DNA of 64,000 nt. Source: Sphingopyxis microcysteis. Lineage in GTDB: Bacteria > Pseudomonadota > Alphaproteobacteria > Sphingomonadales > Sphingomonadaceae. The stretch spans positions 806,001 to 870,000 of the forward strand of contig NZ_JAANYY010000002.1 of NCBI RefSeq assembly GCF_012274265.1, given 5' to 3'. This document shows positions 8,165-16,867 of the stretch, in pieces. The translations under genes and the position numbers were made by a program. Below the pieces are notes generated by a model. It worked only from the letters and a program-made list of their open reading frames with translations, ran no database searches and was not told the origin of the DNA. Numbering within the stretch: the first letter of the stretch is position 1; the number at the start of each line of letters is the position of its first letter.

Positions 8165-9299
8165 GACCTTGTTCCAGACGGGCCACAAACTTCTGCTTGT
8201 TGGCAAGCGGTGTATCCTTCGGGCGTCCAAGGTCCGGTCGGGATCCACATGAAACGTGGATTTCGAGCAGCCGGCAACCCGGCTTGTCCCGCAATTCGGC
8301 CAGTGCCGACCGGATATCCTCGACCGTCTTCACCGGTCCCAGCGCGTGGCGATAGCCGCAGGCGGTGGCTACGCCCGTCAGCGAGACGTCGAACGCCACC
8401 GTGGGCTGGCCACCGACGCTGTCATGCGCGCCATTGTTGAGCACGATATGCAGGAAGTCACCGCGTCCCAGCACGCCGGCCGTCGCCAGTCCGCCCATAT
8501 GCATCAGTATCGCGCCGTCGCCATCAAGGCAGACGATCCGGCGTCCGGGCAAGGCGTTCGACAGGCCGAGGGCGATCTGGGATGCATGACCCATCGATCC
8601 GACGGTCAGAAAGTCCGAGGCGCCGTTGTTACCGGTCCGTTGCCGTTGTTCGTACAATTCGCGAGAGATCATGCCGGTGGTGGCGACGATCGTGCTGTCG
8701 GCCGGCAACGCTTCGGTGACGGCGAAAATCGCCTCTTCGCGTGTGAGCAGATCGGTCTGTGACGTGGTGTCGCGACGGGCTTCCGATTTGCTGAACGCGC
8801 CTTTGCGCGCGAGCAATATCACCGGACCCGAACGTTGCTTTGCGGTTTCGGTGGCCCAGCGCGCGTTCGCGAGCGCCTCGTCCTCGTCCGCAGTCAGGAT
8901 GCGATAGGGGATTTCCATCGCATCCAGCATTGCCTCGGTCACACGGCCTTGCTTCAGATGCTGCGGTTCGTCCTTTTCGCCCGGTGCCCCGCGCCAGCCG
9001 ACCAGCACGATCATCGGAACCGCATAAACCTCGGTATCGGCGAGCGACAGCAGCGGATTGACCGTGTTGCCGAGCCCCGAATTCTGGAGATAGACGAGCG
9101 GCAGGTGGCCGGTCGCAAGCTGATAGCCGGTCGCGATGCCGACGGCAGTGCCTTCGTTTGCCGAGATGATGTGCGATTCCGGCGGCAGCACCGCATCAAC
9201 ATAGCTGCAAAATTCCTTCAGCAGCGAATCCGGCACGCCGGTGAAGAAATCGACGCCCAGTTCGAACAGCGTATCGAAGAAAACCTTCGGAGACGTCAT
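8154..9299 (-). CDS. ppd: Phosphonopyruvate decarboxylase
   Basis: A thiamine-diphosphate enzyme of 381 residues that makes phosphonoacetaldehyde from phosphonopyruvate, pulling the unfavourable PepM reaction forward. The catalytic glutamate lies in ANEGTAVGIATG (E49). The ThDP/Mg motif runs from GDG at residues 260-262 to NNG at 288-290, followed by AHDSVGGQ, which is typical of Ppd/AepY/Fom2 and separates it from acetolactate synthases, which are also far longer. It starts on the last base of pepM (TAATG) and overlaps the dehydrogenase gene, so all three enzymes should be made in step. Confidence 0.95.
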   Translation of the reverse strand: MTSPKVFFDTLFELGVDFFTGVPDSLLKEFCSYVDAVLPPESHIISANEGTAVGIATGYQLATGHLPLVYLQNSGLGNTVNPLLSLADTEVYAVPMIVLVGWRGAPGEKDEPQHLKQGRVTEAMLDAMEIPYRILTADEDEALANARWATETAKQRSGPVILLARKGAFSKSEARRDTTSQTDLLTREEAIFAVTEALPADSTIVATTGMISRELYEQRQRTGNNGASDFLTVGSMGHASQIALGLSNALPGRRIVCLDGDGAILMHMGGLATAGVLGRGDFLHIVLNNGAHDSVGGQPTVAFDVSLTGVATACGYRHALGPVKTVEDIRSALAELRDKPGCRLLEIHVSCGSRPDLGRPKDTPLANKQKFVARLEQGHDG

Positions 9300-10600
9300 T
9301 ATTTTCCTCCGGGGATCAGTTCAAGGATCTCCTTGAGCGGCATCATCCGGGAATCGCACTCGTACGACCGCTGGTGCGTAAGGATCGACCGGGCGGTTTC
9401 GAGCATCGCGGGATAGGCCGACCGCAATAGTTGATTGGCATAGATGACGACATTCACGCCCTGCGCCTGCAATTCGGTTTCGGTGACCTGATTATAGCTC
9501 GACGGCACTGCAACGAGCGTTTTGCGGTTTGGAAGCTCGTTGTATTTCTTGCAGAACTCGAAAATCTCGTCGGGCGTCTTTTCGCGCGAATGGATCATGA
9601 TGCCGTCGGCGCCCGCTTCGAGGAAAGCCTTGGCCCGTTCGATCGCATGATCGACGCCATAACCCGCGATCAGGCTTTCCAGCCGCGCGATGACCATGAA
9701 GTCGTCGGTCTGCTGCGCCTGCTTCGCCATGATGATCTTGTGCGAAAAGGCCTCGATGCTGTCGAGCGTCTGCTCGACCTCGGTGCCGAAGAGCGAATTT
9801 TTCTTGAGCCCCGTCTTGTCTTCGACGATCACCGCAGATACGCCCAGGCGTTCGAGCGTCCGGACGGTAAAGACGAAATGTTCCGGTTTGCCGCCGGTGT
9901 CGCCGTCATAGATGATCGGCTTGGTCGTGACTTCGAGAACCTCGTTCAGCGTGACCATGCGCGACGACGTATCGACCGCCTCGATGTCCGGCTTTCCCTT
10001 GGCCGTAGAGTCGGTGAGCGAGCTGGCCCACATGCCGTCGAACTCCCGGCGGCCGTTGGGGGTGTCGACGCCGATCTTTTCGATCACCAGACCGCTCAAC
10101 GCGTTGTGAAGATCGATGAAGCGCACCAGCGGCTTTGCCTTCAGCATCCGGCGCAGGCTGGCGCGGCGGATGTCCGGCGTCGTGCCGATTTCCTTCATCG
10201 CATTGTGGAACTTGGTTGAGGAGATACCCTCGGTATAGGGCACTTCGACCAGTTCTCCGCCCCATTGGGCCAGGGTGTCGATCACCTTCTGGCGGGTTTG
10301 CGACTGGACCCCCGTTTTCCAGTCGTCGCCGTGGATGACATAATCGGGCCGGTTCGATTCCAGATTGTCGGTATAGTCGAGCGTATGCTGGGGGACGACG
10401 CGGACGACGCCTTTCAGCGCGCCGATGACCGCCGCACGCTGATCCCACGACATGAATGGCACGCGTTTGTAGGTCGCGATCGCCTCGTCGGTCAAAAGGC
10501 CGACGATGACATCACCCAGTTCGGCCGCCCGGTTGACGATGTTGATATGGCCGGGATGGATCAGGTCGGCGCTCATCCCGACATAGGCGATCTTACTCAT
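9299..10600 (-). CDS. pepM: Bifunctional cytidylyltransferase / phosphoenolpyruvate mutase (Fom1-like)
   Basis: A 433-residue fusion. Residues 1-140 are a cytidylyltransferase domain with HPGH at 15-18 and EGISSTK at 124-130. Residues 150-433 are phosphoenolpyruvate mutase with YDGDTGG (231-237) and the diagnostic PepM signature [10 protein letters not shown] (E260-S269, the EDKx5NS pattern), which separates PepM from isocitrate lyase-like relatives. The same domain order occurs in Fom1 of fosfomycin producers, where the cytidylyltransferase activates 2-hydroxyethylphosphonate as its CMP derivative. With ppd and the dehydrogenase downstream, the expected product is CMP-hydroxyethylphosphonate. 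A GGAG lies about 10 nt before the ATG. Preceded by a 272-bp gap, this is the first gene of the phosphonate segment. Confidence 0.95.
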   Translation of the reverse strand: MSKIAYVGMSADLIHPGHINIVNRAAELGDVIVGLLTDEAIATYKRVPFMSWDQRAAVIGALKGVVRVVPQHTLDYTDNLESNRPDYVIHGDDWKTGVQSQTRQKVIDTLAQWGGELVEVPYTEGISSTKFHNAMKEIGTTPDIRRASLRRMLKAKPLVRFIDLHNALSGLVIEKIGVDTPNGRREFDGMWASSLTDSTAKGKPDIEAVDTSSRMVTLNEVLEVTTKPIIYDGDTGGKPEHFVFTVRTLERLGVSAVIVEDKTGLKKNSLFGTEVEQTLDSIEAFSHKIIMAKQAQQTDDFMVIARLESLIAGYGVDHAIERAKAFLEAGADGIMIHSREKTPDEIFEFCKKYNELPNRKTLVAVPSSYNQVTETELQAQGVNVVIYANQLLRSAYPAMLETARSILTHQRSYECDSRMMPLKEILELIPGGK

Positions 10601-10872
10601 TTAAATCTGGCTCCAAGATTGTGATGCAAGTCCAAAGCAGTGCTTCGGCGACGCGATTCTATTTGTTGTGATAACCGGTCCGCAGCGGTTCGGGGTGTCG
10701 CCGGGCCATTGCTTCGCCCGACAATGAAAACGGTCGTTAAAAATGGATGGACCTTCTCTATCCGGACGGAAAAGCCTAAACTTGCGGGTCGCCAAGTGGC
10801 GCGTGTGTAAGGATTTAGTCCTGCGATGTCCAGCATGGTTAGGCGTTTCGCCATCGCCATTCGTATGCGTGA
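10601..10872. other. Intergenic gap inside the polysaccharide locus
   Basis: This 272-bp stretch separates the aminotransferase from pepM and is the only large gap in the 16-kb locus, where other junctions overlap or are under 100 bp. It is richer in A and T near 10601-10670 than its surroundings. A separate promoter for the phosphonate genes would sit here, but I see no convincing -35/-10 pair. An 87-codon open frame on the minus strand has no recognisable features and I do not consider it a gene. Confidence 0.5.
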
Positions 10873-12051
10873 TCAGGCGGTTGCCTTCTGCAAAACATGC
10901 CGGATATTGTCGCATTGCGCCGCGACTTCTTCGTCGGTCATGGTCGGATGCGTCAGGAACATCAGGCTGGTCTCGCCCAGTTGCCGAGCCACAGGCAGCG
11001 ATTGCGCCGGACGCCAGCCCGTGCCGTCGAACGCCTTTTCCAGATAGACCTCGGAACAGGAGCCATGCAGCACGTTGACGTCGCGCGCGCTCATTTCGGC
11101 GACCAGTCGGTCGCGTGTCCATCCGTTTGGCAACGCCTCCGGACGCACATAGCCGTACAGCCGGTAATAGGCGTGGGTGAAACCGTCGGCCGTCTGCGGC
11201 ACGCGGACAATGTCGGGGAACTCCGCCAGAACCGAAGCGATACGCCGTGCAATTTCGGTCCGGCGCGCCGTCCAGCCCGCCATCCGCCGAAGCTGGATGC
11301 GACCGATCACCGCCTGCATCTCCAGCATGCGCCAGTTCGTGCCGATGCTTTCATGCAGCCAGCGGAAGCCCGGCGGATGCTCGCGTTCATAGACAGCTTC
11401 CCAGCCCTTGCCGTGGTCCTTGAACGACCACATCGCCGACCAGAGCGCCTCGTCGTCGGTGGTTACCATACCGCCTTCGCCGCCGGTGGTCATGATCTTG
11501 TCCTGGCAGAAGGACCAGGCGCCGACATGGCCGATCGAACCGACCGCGCGCACGCCGATCGCGGCGCCGTGCGCCTGCGCGCAATCCTCGATCACCTTGA
11601 TGCCGCGCGGTTCGGCCAGCGCCATGATGCCATCCATGTCGCATGGCCATCCGGCAAGGTGCACCGGAATGATAGCTCGGGTCCGGTCGGTGAGGGCAGG
11701 GGCGATGGTCGAAGGGCTAATATTGCCGCTGTCGGCGTCGACATCGACGAACACCGGCGTGGCGCCGACATTCGCGACACAGGAAACCGAAGCGATGAAG
11801 GTACGCGGCGTCACGATGACTTCGTCGCCCGGTCCGATTCCCAGCGCTTTCAACGCGACGTCGAGCGCGAGCGTGCCGTTTGCCAGCGCGACGGCCTTGC
11901 GCGAGCCCGTCCAGTCCGCGAACTCCCGTTCGAACTCTCGGCCTTCGGTCCCGGTCCAGTAATTGACCTTGCCCGACGCAAGCGTCGCGGCGACCGCCGA
12001 TACCTCTTCCTCGTCAAAACAGGGCCATCTGCCTTTGTTCATCACCGTCAT
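10873..12051 (-). CDS. DegT/DnrJ/EryC1/StrS family sugar aminotransferase
   Basis: A PLP enzyme of 392 residues that should transaminate a keto-sugar nucleotide. Landmarks are the conserved N-terminal YWTGTEGREFE, the cofactor-binding IEDCAQAHGA (D156) and the Schiff-base lysine K185 in FCQDKIMTTGGEGG. Its substrate is not certain. CDP-4-keto-6-deoxyglucose from RfbG is available in the same locus, and other keto-sugars could come from elsewhere. It is not a class V AEP transaminase, so it should not be taken as the phosphonate-amination step. The start at 12051 (MTVMNKG) or 12042 (MNKG) fits the family; the upstream extension to 12093 overlaps the glycosyltransferase. Confidence 0.87.
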   Translation of the reverse strand: MTVMNKGRWPCFDEEEVSAVAATLASGKVNYWTGTEGREFEREFADWTGSRKAVALANGTLALDVALKALGIGPGDEVIVTPRTFIASVSCVANVGATPVFVDVDADSGNISPSTIAPALTDRTRAIIPVHLAGWPCDMDGIMALAEPRGIKVIEDCAQAHGAAIGVRAVGSIGHVGAWSFCQDKIMTTGGEGGMVTTDDEALWSAMWSFKDHGKGWEAVYEREHPPGFRWLHESIGTNWRMLEMQAVIGRIQLRRMAGWTARRTEIARRIASVLAEFPDIVRVPQTADGFTHAYYRLYGYVRPEALPNGWTRDRLVAEMSARDVNVLHGSCSEVYLEKAFDGTGWRPAQSLPVARQLGETSLMFLTHPTMTDEEVAAQCDNIRHVLQKATA

Positions 12052-12076
12052 CTGCTCCGCTTGAATGAGGCCGGCA

Positions 12077-13291
12077 TCAGGCCGGGGCGGCAATCAGCCG
12101 TAGGGTTGTTTCGACCGCCCGGTCCATGCTGAAATGGTCCCGATAATGGGCCAATCCGCGCTGCCCCATGGCACGGCGCTCGCTGTCGTCCATCGCACCA
12201 AGCCGTTCGATCGCGTCGGCCAGTGCCGCGATATTGCCGGGCTTGCACACCAGCGCGCTGCCCGATTGCTGCAAGATTTCGGCCGCCTCGCCGCTGAGGC
12301 CGCCAATGATAGGTTTGCCGCAGGCCAGATAATGCTGGGTCTTTGAAGGGATGGTGATCAGGTACAGCGGATCGTCCTTCAGATTGACGGCCAATATGTC
12401 GGCGGCATCGAATATCCGGTCCATCCGGTCGCGTGGGACCGGGCCGTGAAGGAACAGGCCGCTGTCGGGGCGAGCGGCCGCGCGCTTCGCGAGCATGTCG
12501 CGTTCGATCCCGTCGCCGAACAAGTGCAGGCGCAGGGCCGGGTGCTTTTGCTGCGCGCGGTCAAAGGCATCGACCAGAATGTCGAGCGCCTGTGCCTGTC
12601 CCAAATTGCCGCCATAGACGATGTTGATATGGTCAGCGAACTCGGCGGGTACCGCCGTTTCCTCTCCGTCCCGTGGCGGCACATAGGTGGCCCAGTTATA
12701 GATACGCGTCATCTTGGCTTCGGGAACGCCGCGCTCGATCAGGCGCTGCCGCATCCCGTCCGATTGCGGCACGATATGATCGGCGGCGCGATAGACGAAA
12801 TCGCACAGCCGGCTGAGGATCTTGATTACCCGACCGTTGGCCATGCCGGATGCGGCGACGCTGTCGGGCCACAGATCCTGGATATCGATCACGAACCGCT
12901 TGCGATACAGGCGAGTGAAAAGGGCGGCGGCAAGGCCGGGCGTGATCGGGGGATGATAGACATAGACGGCGTCGTAGCGCCGCCCGCGCAACAGGCCGAA
13001 CAGCAGCACCGACAGAAAGAAGCTCACATAGTTGAGCGCCCGGCCGATCGACGATTGGTCGTGCGAGGGGTAAAGGAACAGCCGGTGGACGGTAATCCCG
13101 TCCATCGCCTCGCGCCGATAGGGGCGTAGCGAAAAGCCCGGATACAGGCGTCCGCCCGGATAGTTGGGAAAGCCGGTCGCGACCTCGACCTCATGCCCCG
13201 CCGCGGCCAGCGCAGCGGCAAAGTCGATGCCCTTGAAGGCCGGTTCGGGCTGAAACCACTGGGTGATGTATAGAATGCGCATCGGGGGCAT
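12077..13291 (-). CDS. Glycosyltransferase family 4, WbuB-like (probable L-FucNAc transferase)
   Basis: A 404-residue GT4 enzyme opening with MRILYITQWFQPEP and containing FPNYPGGRLYPGF, IDIQDLWPDS and YGGNLGQAQ, a pattern shared by WbuB-type enzymes that usually sit beside UDP-L-FucNAc genes and transfer L-fucosamine. Here it directly follows capE-capF-capG, separated from capG by 11 bp, which supports that reading. The frame is open 112 codons further upstream, but that part is the antisense-like shadow of capG. MPPMRILY (ATG at 13291, GGA 5 nt upstream) is chosen; ATG 13282 is the alternative. Transferred sugar inferred. Confidence 0.85.
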   Translation of the reverse strand: MPPMRILYITQWFQPEPAFKGIDFAAALAAAGHEVEVATGFPNYPGGRLYPGFSLRPYRREAMDGITVHRLFLYPSHDQSSIGRALNYVSFFLSVLLFGLLRGRRYDAVYVYHPPITPGLAAALFTRLYRKRFVIDIQDLWPDSVAASGMANGRVIKILSRLCDFVYRAADHIVPQSDGMRQRLIERGVPEAKMTRIYNWATYVPPRDGEETAVPAEFADHINIVYGGNLGQAQALDILVDAFDRAQQKHPALRLHLFGDGIERDMLAKRAAARPDSGLFLHGPVPRDRMDRIFDAADILAVNLKDDPLYLITIPSKTQHYLACGKPIIGGLSGEAAEILQQSGSALVCKPGNIAALADAIERLGAMDDSERRAMGQRGLAHYRDHFSMDRAVETTLRLIAAPA

Positions 13292-13302
13292 GCGTGTCCG
13301 GG

Positions 13303-14457
13303 TCAGATATAATCGTGCATGCGGATGCCGTCCCAGCCGTTGGACAGGCGTGCGGTGCCCAGGATCAGCTTGACCACGCGTTCGGCGGTATTGGCGATCT
13401 GGTAATCGGCGGGCACCACCCCGGCGATGCCGGCGGCCTTGCGCGCTGCATGCATGGCGGTCGCGGCCTCGATGCCGCCAAGGATTGCGTCGCCATCCAT
13501 TCCGGTGACGATGATATTGCCGGTGTCCATCGCTTCGGGGCGCTCGATCGCATCGCGCGGGGTGATCGCCGGAAAGTCGAGGATCGAGCTTTCCTCCGCG
13601 ATGGTGCCGCTGTCCGATATCGCGCACAGCGCCTTCATTTGAAGATGATTGTAATCGTGAAAGCCAAAGGGCTTCATATATTGGACACGCGGGTCGAGCG
13701 CGATGCCCTCGATAGCCTCCAGCCGGTTGCGCGTGCGCGGATGGGTGGACACGATCACCGGCATGTCATGCTGCTCGGCCAGTCGGTTCAGCGTGGTGAC
13801 GAGCGAGGTCAGCCGTTCGCGGCTGTCGACATTTTCCTCGCGGTGCATCGATACGATGAAATAATGTCCGGCGCGAAGGTCAAGGCGGTCCAGAACGTCC
13901 GATGCTTCGATCTGCGGGCGGTAATGATCCAGAACCTCGCGCATCGGCGATCCGGTCAGATAGACGCGGCGATGCTCCATCCCTTCGCTCAGCAGATGGC
14001 GGCGGGCATGTTCGGTATAGACCAGATTGAAATCGCTGATGTGATCGACCAGGCGCCGGTTCGTTTCCTCGGGCACATTGCGGTCAAAGCTGCGATTGCC
14101 CGCTTCCATATGATAAATCGGGATTTTCATCCGCCGCGCCATGATCGCCGCGATCGCGCTGTTGGTATCGCCCAGCACGAGCAGGGCATCGGGGCGGTCG
14201 TCCTTCAGCACCTTTTCGACGCCGATCAATATGCCGCCGAGCACGGCGCCAAGGCTGCTCGTTTCGACGCCCAGGAAATGGTCCGGCTTGCGCACGCCAA
14301 GGTCGCTGAAGAACAGCTCGTTCAGCTCATAGTCCCAATTCTGTCCGGTATGGACGATGCGATGGTCGGTATAGCGATCGAGCATCGCCAGCACCCGCGA
14401 CAGGCGGATGATTTCGGGGCGCGTGCCCAGCACGGTCATGACCTTGATCTTGCTCAT
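13303..14457 (-). CDS. capG: UDP-N-acetylglucosamine 2-epimerase family, WbjD/CapG-type
   Basis: A 384-residue non-hydrolysing 2-epimerase. Family marks are VLGTRPEIIR near the N-terminus, LVLGDTNS, HMEAGNRSFD, PEETNRR and MHREENVD. General WecB enzymes act on UDP-GlcNAc. Placed immediately after CapE and CapF homologues it is more likely the last step to UDP-L-FucNAc, epimerising UDP-N-acetyl-L-pneumosamine at C2. Its ATG overlaps the capF stop by 4 bp, so the two are coupled. Confidence 0.9.
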   Translation of the reverse strand: MSKIKVMTVLGTRPEIIRLSRVLAMLDRYTDHRIVHTGQNWDYELNELFFSDLGVRKPDHFLGVETSSLGAVLGGILIGVEKVLKDDRPDALLVLGDTNSAIAAIMARRMKIPIYHMEAGNRSFDRNVPEETNRRLVDHISDFNLVYTEHARRHLLSEGMEHRRVYLTGSPMREVLDHYRPQIEASDVLDRLDLRAGHYFIVSMHREENVDSRERLTSLVTTLNRLAEQHDMPVIVSTHPRTRNRLEAIEGIALDPRVQYMKPFGFHDYNHLQMKALCAISDSGTIAEESSILDFPAITPRDAIERPEAMDTGNIIVTGMDGDAILGGIEAATAMHAARKAAGIAGVVPADYQIANTAERVVKLILGTARLSNGWDGIRMHDYI

Positions 14458-15593
14458 GCGGCCTTCTCGATTACGGGGTCGGCGAATGTGTCGGGGTTGG
14501 TGGGATCGAACAGGCGGTGGGCCCAGAAAAAGGTCACAACCTCTCCGTCGCTGTCATTTTCGATATGATGCGTGTGCAGCGGCGGCATGTCGATCGCCAT
14601 CGGCGCGTCGCCCGACACCTCGAAACTGTGGACGGTATCCGTCAGCACCTTGCGGATGCGGATCACCGCCTTGCCGGAGACGACCAGAAAACGCTCGACC
14701 AGATCGATATGGAAATGGTCGCCCCGCCGCTGGCCGGGGTGGGTGGTCGACAGGAAGGTCTGCGATGCGGCAAGCGACTTCGCCGATTCAAACAGGCCGC
14801 CGCGCGCATCTTCGTTGAGTTTCAGCGCCAGCGGATAATGGTTCGGGAAGCCGCCCGTGCGATAAGTGTTGAACAGCGCGAGGTCGAACGGGTCCGTCAG
14901 GTCGGGAAAAATGTTCGCCCGATAGGATTGGTGGAATCCCGACAGTTTTTCATAAAGTGCCGTGACAGCCGTTTCGCGGCCTTCGGGCACGACCTCGCCG
15001 CTTTCACGGTTGAGCGCCTTTTCGATCGCCAGTTCGGCGGCGGCGCCCGCGTGGAGCAGTTGAACCTTGCCTTCGGGATTGATCGTCGGCTGCTCGCCCG
15101 ACCAGATCTGATCGATCAGCGTCGCGGTGACATTGTTATAGTAGGGGCGCGCGCACTCGCCGAAGATGTGCGGAAGGATCAGGTTCGTCAGCGCTGAGCC
15201 AGTTTCCGCCAATATTTCGGCGGCGCGGCGTTTGGACCGGCCATAGGGCGTATCGATCCGCGCATGGGTGCTGTTGGCATAGACGACGTGCGGGCGGGCG
15301 CCGGTTCGCGACAGGCTGTCGGCCAGACACTGCGCGATCGCCGGATTGGCGGCCTCCACCTCGGCCTCTTCGCCGCGATTGACGCCCGCAAAATGGAGGA
15401 CGGCGTCCGCATCCGCGACGGCTGCGTCGCGCTGCGCATGGTCGGCGAAGGCGGTGCGGCCCAGCAGCGCCAGTTGATAAGGTTCGCTTTCCCCGCGATA
15501 GCGCGCCGCGCAGTTCGCGGCGTGAAGACGCGCGGCGGCATGCCAGCCCAACAGTCCGGCGGCGCCGGTCACGACGATCTTGCGTGTGGTCAT
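14454..15593 (-). CDS. capF: CapF-like UDP-sugar reductase with C-terminal cupin domain
   Basis: A 379-residue two-domain protein: an N-terminal short-chain dehydrogenase (VVTGAAGLLGWHAAARL, then YGRSKRRAAE as the YxxxK motif) and a C-terminal cupin with GDHFHIDLVERF and LHTHHIEN providing metal-binding histidines. This is the architecture of CapF/WbjC, which epimerises at C3 and reduces C4 of the CapE product on the way to UDP-L-FucNAc. It overlaps both neighbours by 4 bp. The family identification rests on the fusion and is strong. Confidence 0.93.
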   Translation of the reverse strand: MTTRKIVVTGAAGLLGWHAAARLHAANCAARYRGESEPYQLALLGRTAFADHAQRDAAVADADAVLHFAGVNRGEEAEVEAANPAIAQCLADSLSRTGARPHVVYANSTHARIDTPYGRSKRRAAEILAETGSALTNLILPHIFGECARPYYNNVTATLIDQIWSGEQPTINPEGKVQLLHAGAAAELAIEKALNRESGEVVPEGRETAVTALYEKLSGFHQSYRANIFPDLTDPFDLALFNTYRTGGFPNHYPLALKLNEDARGGLFESAKSLAASQTFLSTTHPGQRRGDHFHIDLVERFLVVSGKAVIRIRKVLTDTVHSFEVSGDAPMAIDMPPLHTHHIENDSDGEVVTFFWAHRLFDPTNPDTFADPVIEKAA

Positions 15594-16645
15594 GGCTTCC
15601 AGGAAGCGAGTTCGGCGCGGACCTCGTCGAGCGTCAGAAGCAGTTGCTTCACGCCTTCCTTGTCCAGCCGCTCGGCATTGTGCGAATGGAAATCCTCCAG
15701 CGCCGGGCTCAGTTCATCGCCTTCGCTGAAATAGGCCGAATAGTTGAGGTCGCGGGCGTCGAGCTGGATGCGCCAGTAATCGCCCATATCCTCCGCCGTC
15801 GACAATTCCTGCGCGCTCGCCAGCGTTTCGGCGAGCTTTTCGGCGTGGCGCCAGCCGATGACCTGAACGGGATGGTCGGGCACATCGAACAGATCGACCA
15901 ATGCGGCGACCAGATTGGCGATCGTCGCGGCGGGAGCCTTGCGGACGAACAGGTCGCCCTGGCGCGCGTGGTCAAAGGCGAAGCGCACCAGCGCGACACT
16001 GTCGCGAAGCGGCATCAGGAACCGCGTCATCTCGGGTTCGGTGATCGTGATCGGCCGTCCCGATTTGATCTGCGCGATGAACAGGGGAATGACCGACCCC
16101 CGCGAATACATGACATTGCCATAGCGGACACAACTGATCGTCGTCGCGGCGTCAGAGCCGATTTCGCGAGCCGCGGCATGTGCTAGCTTTTCCATCATGG
16201 CCTTAGAAATGCCCATCGCATTGATCGGATGGACTGCCTTGTCGGTAGACAAGCACACTACGCTTTCGACCCCATGCTCAATCGCGGACCTGATGACGTT
16301 TTCTGAACCCAAGACATTGGTCCGCACTGCTTCGAGCGGAAAAAATTCGCACGAAGGGACCTGTTTCAGCGCTGCAGCATGGAAAATCGCTCCCGTGCCT
16401 TTGATTGCGCGATCAACACTGTTGCGGTCCCGGATATCCCCAATGAAGAAACGAACACGCGGATCGCGCAAATCGTTACGCAGTGCATCCTGCTTTTCCT
16501 CGTCGCGACTGAGAACGCGGATTTCGCGGTCGCTTGAAGCTAACAACTCGCGCAGAATCGTCTTGCCGAACGACCCCGTGCCGCCGGTGATCAGGATCGG
16601 GTTGCTTCTCTGATCCAATTTGTGTCGTCCTGCTGCAGAAATCAT
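15590..16645 (-). CDS. capE: UDP-GlcNAc 4,6-dehydratase/5-epimerase, CapE/WbjB type
   Basis: A 351-residue extended SDR of the FlaA1/CapE group, the first enzyme of UDP-L-FucNAc synthesis. It has ILITGGTGSFGKTIL at residues 17-31, the family hallmark LSTDKAVHPINAMGISKA with MxxxK instead of YxxxK, and AALKQVPSCEFFP. CapE is soluble, and no membrane domain is present here, unlike PglF/WbpM. Start uncertain: ATG 16645 is used, GTG 16657 is in frame, and a TTG at 16618 preceded by AGGACG would give MDQRSNPILITGG, also family-like. It is the first gene of the locus, facing an IS scar upstream. Confidence 0.9.
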   Translation of the reverse strand: MISAAGRHKLDQRSNPILITGGTGSFGKTILRELLASSDREIRVLSRDEEKQDALRNDLRDPRVRFFIGDIRDRNSVDRAIKGTGAIFHAAALKQVPSCEFFPLEAVRTNVLGSENVIRSAIEHGVESVVCLSTDKAVHPINAMGISKAMMEKLAHAAAREIGSDAATTISCVRYGNVMYSRGSVIPLFIAQIKSGRPITITEPEMTRFLMPLRDSVALVRFAFDHARQGDLFVRKAPAATIANLVAALVDLFDVPDHPVQVIGWRHAEKLAETLASAQELSTAEDMGDYWRIQLDARDLNYSAYFSEGDELSPALEDFHSHNAERLDKEGVKQLLLTLDEVRAELASWKP

Positions 16646-16867
16646 GAATCTGGTCACTTAGAATCCTGCGTCAGCATTTAACGTTGTATCGGAGACTGGC
16701 CAGCCAAAAATTTCCACTGCGACAGATGGGCAAGCGAAAACGCTCCAAAGTCTTAGTCATCGAAAGAATCATTGGCTCTCAGCCCAAGAATCCAGCGTCA
16801 GGAATCATTGATCAGAGCCAGATTATGACGGTCGCGGCGAGAACTACCGTAGAGAGGATGGCATTAG

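Noticed and set aside
10597..10860. 87-codon open frame before pepM on the minus strand
   Set aside because: No domain, signal or ribosome-binding site, and it runs into the pepM start; more likely leader DNA.
10873..12051. DegT enzyme as aminoethylphosphonate transaminase
   Set aside because: AEP transaminases are class V enzymes of a different family; this has sugar aminotransferase motifs.
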